Shown: one piece after another, positions 39,230-44,206 of the stretch | Layout: each line of letters begins with the position of its first letter | Position numbering within the stretch: position 1 is the stretch's first letter | Assembly: GCF_000687795.1 (NCBI RefSeq) | Contig: NZ_JHXT01000012.1 | Location: forward strand, 1-44,206 | Direction: 5' to 3' | DNA from: Mycoplasma testudinis ATCC 43263 | GTDB lineage: Bacteria > Bacillota_I > Bacilli_A > Mycoplasmatales > Mycoplasmoidaceae | DNA length: 44,206 nucleotides | Notes under the pieces: generated by a model | What the model was told of the DNA's origin: nothing | Databases searched by the model: none | What the model saw: the letters and a program-made list of their open reading frames with translations, nothing else | Made by a program: the position numbers and the translations under genes

Positions 39230-40708
39230 TTATTTTAAAGACTTCATTTGGGGAAATAATAGAACGTCTCGAATTGATGATTTTTCGCAAAATAACATAA
39301 CCAAACGGTCAATTCCTATACCTAGCCCACCTGTAGGAGGTAAAGCATATTCTAAAGCTTCTAAAAAGTCATAATCAACTTCCACAGCCTCACTGTTTCC
39401 TTTTTGTTTTTCTAATACTTGCGCTTCAAATCGGTTGCGTTGATCAATCGGATCATTTAATTCACTAAAGGCATTTGCAAATTCTTTTCCATTGATAAAT
39501 AATTCAAACCGTTCAGTAAATCGCGGATCACTGTAGTCTAATTTTGATAACGGTGAAACATCTACAGGGTGTCCGGTAACAAAAGTTGGCTCGAAAAGTT
39601 TATCCTCACAGAATTTTTCAAAGAATAAACTAACAATATGGCCATAAGATTCTTGGTGTTTTTCAAATTCAACATTATGTTTTTTAGCCAAAGCAATTGC
39701 TTCATTAGTATCTTTAACTTTTTTAAAGTCAATCCCTGTAGCTTCTTTAATTAAGTCAACCATACTAGCCTTTTTAAAAGGCTTAGATAAATCAATCACT
39801 TTATCATGTGCTGTAATTTGTAATTTATTAATTTTTTGGGCGATAAAGCGAATTACGTTTTCAGTAATATCCATTACTGTTTGCATATTACCGTAAGCGA
39901 CATATAATTCGATACTTGTAAATTCAGGGTTGTGTGTAGCATCCATTCCTTCATTACGAAAGATTCTTCCAATTTCATAAACTTTTTCAAATCCACCAAC
40001 AATTAATTTTTTAAGCGGAATTTCTGTCGCAATTCGTAAATAAAAATTTTGTTTTAAAGCATTATATTTAGTGATAAAAGGTTTAGCATTAGCGCCACCT
40101 AAAATAGGTTGCAACACCGGAGTTTCAACTTCGTAAAAACCTTGTTCATCTAAATAAGAACGCATCAAAGAAATAATTCGAGTCCGTAATTTAAAAGCTT
40201 CCATTGAAGACTCATTATAAACTAAATCTAAGTATCGCTTACGAGCTCGATCTTCTTCGTCTACGATCCCATGAAATTTTTCTGGAGGCGTTTTTAGTGA
40301 TTTACTAACGATTACTAATTTATTCACGTTCAAAGTTAATTCACCTGTATTTGTTTTCATTGGCGTTCCTTCGACATGAACAACATCTCCAAGATCTAAA
40401 TAATCATTAAAATATTGAAAAACTTCTGGGTGGTTATTTTTATTTAAATAAAGTTGTATCCGACCAAAAAAATCATGCAAAACCATAAATGTTCTGCGGA
40501 TACCAACAATCCGACCAGCTAACACAACTTTAGTTGTGCATTCATGTAAACTTTCTTTAGTTCCCGACTCAAATTCTTTTTTAAACGTTGCTGTTGTATG
40601 CGTTCGGTTCACTTTAGTAATTTCGTATGGGTTCATCTTTTGCTTTTGTAAAGCTTCTAATTTAGATAAACGGACTTGCTCTTGATCGTTAAGTTTTTGA
40701 TTATTCAT
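39230..40708 (-). CDS. lysS: Lysyl-tRNA synthetase, class II
   Basis: Charges tRNA-Lys. 492 residues from ATG 40706-40708, chosen because GGAG is 6 bases upstream; the ATG four codons earlier would overlap that site. The N-terminal OB fold is followed by motif 1 (YEVETPVLQPILGGANAKPF), motif 2 (FRNEGMDATHNPEFTSIE) and motif 3 (GLGIGIDRLVMLF), all intact. Length is standard. First gene of lysS-AsnA-like-glf. As in MG_136, it lies next to the mutase gene apart from the intervening gene. Confidence 0.97.
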   Translation of the reverse strand: MNNQKLNDQEQVRLSKLEALQKQKMNPYEITKVNRTHTTATFKKEFESGTKESLHECTTKVVLAGRIVGIRRTFMVLHDFFGRIQLYLNKNNHPEVFQYFNDYLDLGDVVHVEGTPMKTNTGELTLNVNKLVIVSKSLKTPPEKFHGIVDEEDRARKRYLDLVYNESSMEAFKLRTRIISLMRSYLDEQGFYEVETPVLQPILGGANAKPFITKYNALKQNFYLRIATEIPLKKLIVGGFEKVYEIGRIFRNEGMDATHNPEFTSIELYVAYGNMQTVMDITENVIRFIAQKINKLQITAHDKVIDLSKPFKKASMVDLIKEATGIDFKKVKDTNEAIALAKKHNVEFEKHQESYGHIVSLFFEKFCEDKLFEPTFVTGHPVDVSPLSKLDYSDPRFTERFELFINGKEFANAFSELNDPIDQRNRFEAQVLEKQKGNSEAVEVDYDFLEALEYALPPTGGLGIGIDRLVMLFCEKSSIRDVLLFPQMKSLK

Positions 40709-40884
40709 TATCGACTCCATATTTATATAAAACTATATATGATAAACATAAGTTATATAAGTATAAATATGATACCAAACTATTACAAGTCTAAACCAAG
40801 GAAAATAAATTTTTCTTGTGATTTAAAAATTAAATTCATAAAAAATAAACAAATTGAAATTCTACAACCTATTGTTAAATCAAA
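40709..40884. other. Gap between lipoprotein and lysS genes
   Basis: About 175 AT-rich bases. Minus-strand TATATA-like boxes near 40728-40740 could be the lysS -10. I see no convincing terminator for the lipoprotein gene. Confidence 0.4.
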
Positions 40885-42720
40885 TTAGCTTGACACAGAG
40901 TCTCTAATTCTAAGTGTTAGAGTGAAATCGTGAGCAGGTTGACCGTCATTGAAATCTAACGATATTCTCACATTTACTTCAAATGGCATTCCGCCCTCAT
41001 TTTGTTTTTGAGAAACACTAATCACATCATGATAAAAAGCAGAGAATTTTGGGATGAAATTAGAACTATTTTCATCCAAACTAATGGGTCTGGATAAATT
41101 TATTTGATTTGAAAAATTTTCTCCTTTTATTCAAATGAAGTTAACCCCCTTATGACTGTCGATTAATTGCTCTTCAATGAGGGAAGTTGCACTATCAATA
41201 ATTTGAAAATTTATTCGGCGTCGTAAAAAATTATCAAGAATTTGTTTTTGCTTATTAAGATCATTTAAATTAGATTTAAGGCCTTGATAAATACTTCTTT
41301 TAGGCAATACAAAAATATCAAAGTTTTTTGGATTTGGCGTAAGCATGTTATCAATTTCAATTTCTCGCTTACCATAATATTCAAGTTTTCCTATAGCTTG
41401 GTTTGCTTCGTAATCCCGGTTAAATAAACTCAAAGTTAATTTAGCACTATTAGCCGATAAAATTTCCATCGTTTCCACAACTGGAATCAAATTAAACCCA
41501 TCGTACGCACTATATTTTTGATCAGTTAAACTCAAACCAAAAGTGATATTTTGTCCTTCTGCCGCTCCTTCATTTTGACGAAGTGCAATTTTGGATTGCA
41601 AAGCAGAAGGGTAAAATTTTTGAAATTCAGTTTGGTCGATATTTAATTTATTGTCGAGTACATATTTAGCATATTCATTTGTCTTGGGAAAATTTAAAGC
41701 GTTTAAATCAACAGGTTCTACAATTGAGATATTAGGATTAGCAAAATCAAAAATTAATTTCCCTTCAGATACAATTCTAATACCGCTTGGTACCTCTTTA
41801 ATAGTGGTAGAACCATTTTGCAAAAGTAATGGAACAAACTTAACATATTTTTTTAAGTCTGTTAATGTTCAAGTCTTAACGCTGCTTAAGGTCTGTAAGT
41901 CATCAAAAAGAACAGAGCTATTTCACTCAATTAGTCCGGGTTGAATTCGATAGCTATGAGGTGTGTTTTGAATTTCTTCTTTAAAAGCAGATATTAATAA
42001 AAACGACTGAGATTTAAAGTCCGCAAATGATTTAGATAAAGTCACAGTAATCATAACTTTATTATTTGTATCAAAACTGATATCACTATATGAAACTGAA
42101 ATCCCTTGCGGTAATTTACTAATCTGTCCCGATAAATTTAAAAGCTCAAAATTATTAATATTCTTAACAAGTTCCTTACTTCGAAGTTTGAATTCGTTCA
42201 AAGTCAAACCGTCAATATTCTTAAAATTAATTTGAGAAATATTTTTAAAAACTTGATCTATATCGTTTGACAAAGAAACGGGTTGATCAGTGTTATTCGC
42301 TTTATCGTTTTGAAAACCTGTAATAATAATCTCTTTTGTACTAACTTCAGAAGTAGTTCCATTTTTAAAATAAACAGTTAAAACTACTGAATTGTTATCA
42401 TCATTTATTTTGACAGAATAACGAACACTTAGGCTTTGTGGGATAATTATTTTTTGATCATTACGATTCTTTAAAGTCAAACGAGAAATAGTTTTTTCGT
42501 CATGACTTTCTAAATTAAATTTAAATGTTCTGGTTGTGATATTATTTGGGTTTTCAAAGCTTGCGTTATGTACTTCATTAGCGATTTGTTGGGCTAGTTG
42601 ACTGTTATCTTTTTCAGTATCGTTAACAGCTTGAGAGCACGCACTAAGGATGCTTGAACTCGCTGCAAGCGATCCAAGTGCAAACAATACTAGTTTAAAT
42701 TTAAAAAATTTATTTTTCAT
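40885..42720 (-). CDS. Variable-surface-type lipoprotein
   Basis: A 611-residue lipoprotein. MKNKFFKFK is followed by a hydrophobic stretch and the lipobox LSAC at about residues 25-28. Start ATG 42718-42720 has GAGGAAA 8 bases upstream; the frame is open a little further, but only via TTG. After an Asn/Asp-rich linker there are at least two beta-rich repeats of about 100 residues, each with a pattern like PQSLSVRYSVKINDDNNSV and ending in a GF-type turn (IITGF, ISAF). They resemble the Lipoprotein_17 repeats of mycoplasma variable surface proteins. The C-terminal half has no recognisable domain. Role: probably adhesion or immune evasion, not demonstrated. TGA Trp codons at 41128, 41923 and others. 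Confidence 0.8.
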
Positions 42721-42762
42721 TTTGGGTTTCCTCAAAGCAATTTTTGATTTATTTAATCGTCA

Positions 42763-42796
42763 TAAAAAAAGGTATTGTTCATATTGAGCAATACCT
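42763..42796 (-). terminator. Strong hairpin plus T7 ahead of the lipoprotein gene
   Basis: Minus strand AGGTATTGCTCA pairs with TGAACAATACCT (12 bp with one G-T pair) around a three-base loop, then seven T. It is well placed as the terminator of the truncated membrane-protein gene upstream. A TATAAT at 42806-42811 lies just ahead of it, so it might instead be a terminator in the lipoprotein leader (see findings). Confidence 0.85.
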
Positions 42797-42805
42797 AACT
42801 TAAAC

Positions 42806-42811
42806 ATTATA
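42806..42811 (-). promoter_or_regulatory. -10-like box ahead of the hairpin
   Basis: TATATATAAT on the minus strand; the last six bases are a consensus -10 element. Transcription from it would begin about 3 bases before the hairpin at 42763-42796. No -35 box is clear. Confidence 0.4.
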
Positions 42812-42877
42812 TATAAAAGGCGGTTAAAAAATTAAAAAATCGTGAACAAATAAAACACAAAAATACATTCAAAAATT

Positions 42878-43487
42878 TTAATTGTTAGACTTCGATTTTT
42901 CAAATATTTTCTTACTTATTTTATTAATTACTCAAATAATTTCACCACAAATAGGAAATATTAAACACAAGGGAATAAATCAAAGTCAAGTAAAACGGTT
43001 GTATTTTGTTTGTGTCAAAATCCCATAGACACTATACGAATCTGCACCATTATCTAAAAAACCAGCTCAAGGAATATAAACCAAATAGATGACATATATA
43101 AAAGGGTAAATCAACCCATAAAGCATAAAATAAAGACAAATCCGCTGTGACTTCTTGTAATTTTTAAACATTTGAATAAAACCAAAAGTGATGAAAAGAA
43201 CAGGATTGATAATATGTAAAAAAATATAACTAGTAGAAACAAAAATATCATTACTAGCCTGAGAAATAGGAACATATATAACATTAGTTAATGAAAATCC
43301 ACCAACTTCACTTTTAGCAGTTTTTACTCCAGAAAAATATCCTGATGCTTGAATGATTGCATAGATATTAGAAAAAATAAAAGTAATAAAAATATAGACT
43401 ATTATTCACATTAAAAAGTTATTGGATTTAAAAAAACGATGTGTCGAATTAAAAAATAAAAACCAAATAAAAAAAGCTACTATGGTA
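42878..43487 (-). pseudogene. Polytopic membrane protein cut at its 5' end by an IS element
   Basis: About 203 codons of a multi-pass membrane protein end at TAA 42878-42880. The frame contains seven or so TGA Trp codons and reads TIVAFFIWFLFF, then IIVYIFITFIFSNIYAII, NPVLFITFGFIQMFKNYKK and a final helix followed by the basic tail KISKKIFEKSKSNN. At least five membrane segments remain. The frame continues upstream straight into the IS terminus at 43488 with no start codon or ribosome site of its own, so the N-terminal part is missing. I recall similar membrane proteins of unknown function in other mycoplasmas but cannot name the family with confidence. It is followed by the strong hairpin at 42763. 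Confidence 0.7.
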
Positions 43488-44206
43488 TGTACCCAGTTTC
43501 CTGGACTAATTAATAATTTTACATTATGCAGAAACGGATGTTTCTCTAAATCTAGAAGGAGGCATCCATTTTGTTTTATTTTTTATTCTTTTATTGTTGT
43601 AATAGTCCATATATTCAGCAACAGCATTTTTGAATTTAGCAAATGTTTTAAATTCTTGTTCATGGCCATAGAACATTTCATTTTTCATAATGCCAAAAAA
43701 TGATTCAATGATACAGTTATCGTAACAATTACCTTTTCTAGACATTGACTGTTTAATCCCGTTTTCTTTAAGACGTTTTCGATAATTTTTCATTTGATAT
43801 TGTCACCCCTGATCGCTATGAAAAATAAGACCTTTTAGGTTTGGAAATTTTTTAAAAGCTTGATCTAACATTCTGGTTATTTGATCAAAATTTGGCGACA
43901 ATGACAAATCTCAGGCAACTATGTCGCCACAATGCATATCTAGAATAGGGCTTAGATATACTTTGCCAAAAGGGCATGAAAACTCGGAAACATCAGTCGA
44001 CCATTTTTTGTTTGGTTTTTTCGTTTTAAAATTTCGATTAATCAAATTTTTAGCAATCTTTCCTACTTGGCCAACATAGGAATGATATTTTCTTTTTTTC
44101 CTTTTTGCTTTTAGCCCTAATTTGTTCATTAACCTTTGAACTTTTTTATGATTAATTTTCTTTCCTTGATTTTTTAATTCAGCTCAAACCCGTCTAACAC
44201 CATACC
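43488..44206 (-). mobile_element. IS3-family element, IS150/IS1138-like (partial, one end inside window)
   Basis: The inner end reads TGTACCCAGTTTCC on the plus strand at 43488, a terminus of the TGTAC..CCA type found in IS150-group elements. The orfB transposase gene begins 36 bases inside it and runs off the window. It interrupts the membrane-protein gene at 42878. The other end and any target-site duplication lie beyond 44206. Confidence 0.75.
43524..44206 (-). CDS. IS3-family transposase, orfB part (partial)
   Basis: The last 227 codons of a DDE integrase-type transposase, stop TAA 43524-43526. The catalytic acids are visible: Asp in KWSTDVSEF, Asp in FHSDQGWQYQ and Glu in CIIESFFGIMKNE, with the usual DNCIIESFFG block and a C-terminal YYNNKRIK. 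The HTH_21-like region (INHKKVQRLMNKLGLKAK) opens the visible part. TGA serves as Trp at 43794, 43908, 44130-44192 and others, so the element is adapted to code 4. The frame looks intact as far as the window goes. In this family orfA and orfB are joined by a -1 frameshift; orfA would lie beyond the window. Confidence 0.9.

Noticed and set aside
43422-43703. Plus-strand 93-codon frame across the IS end
   Set aside because: It spans the junction of the truncated gene and IS and is antisense to both; a chance frame.

Overview
This window is chromosomal DNA of a mollicute (mycoplasma). It is very AT-rich, and most reading frames only stay open if TGA is read as tryptophan: the thioredoxin active site WCGPC, for example, has its Trp encoded by TGA. 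Surface proteins carry lipoprotein signal peptides. I read all genes with genetic code 4. Gene order points to the pneumoniae group. From memory of Mycoplasma genitalium, the blocks def-gmk-PP2C-kinase-rsgA-pgi-rpe (MG_106 to MG_112), hprK-lgt (MG_085/086), lysS-glf (MG_136/137) and tsf-pyrH-frr (MG_433 to 435) are recognisable. The species cannot be named from this sequence alone.

Layout. 1-600: the 3' end of an unknown gene and a 36-codon mini-gene with its own terminator. 650-7946 (minus): a tight eight-gene operon, gmk-rlmN-PP2C-Ser/Thr kinase-rsgA-HAD-pgi-rpe. 8017-10108 (plus): def, a 22-bp tandem repeat array, and an AAA ATPase of the DUF4143 type. 10183-15344 (minus): a DnaQ-like exonuclease with a BRCT-like tail, then a 1337-residue GH84 glycosidase lipoprotein with discoidin-like modules. 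15753-18831: an acetate-transporter-like protein, two OsmC/Ohr proteins, a frameshifted coiled-coil gene and a small tail-anchored protein. 18821-24755 (minus): lgt, hprK, a HAD phosphatase, trxA and topA. 25036-35544 (minus): a second eight-gene operon, tsf-pyrH-frr-uppS-cdsA-dxr-rseP-polC, in classic Firmicute order. 35931-40708: pta, glf, a divergent AsnA-like gene and lysS. 40885-44206: a variable lipoprotein, a membrane-protein gene cut by an IS3-type element, and that element running off the window.

How the genes fit together. The first operon mixes nucleotide metabolism, ribosome assembly and rRNA/tRNA methylation, a reversible Ser/Thr phosphorylation pair and two sugar-phosphate isomerases. 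The second joins translation (EF-Ts, ribosome recycling), UMP kinase, isoprenoid and phospholipid synthesis (Dxr, UppS, CdsA), a membrane protease and the replicative polymerase. Lgt processes the two lipoproteins seen here. The GH84 enzyme probably releases host N-acetylglucosamine, and Pta together with the SatP-like protein belongs to acetate metabolism.

The items most worth a second look are: the 22-bp repeat array and ATPase cassette; the AsnA-like protein that has lost its catalytic motifs; homopolymer tracts in the GH84 gene (G7) and the coiled-coil gene (A7) that could switch them; a terminator-like hairpin in the probable leader of the lipoprotein gene; inverted repeats upstream of satP; and the nuclease/BRCT-like fusion.
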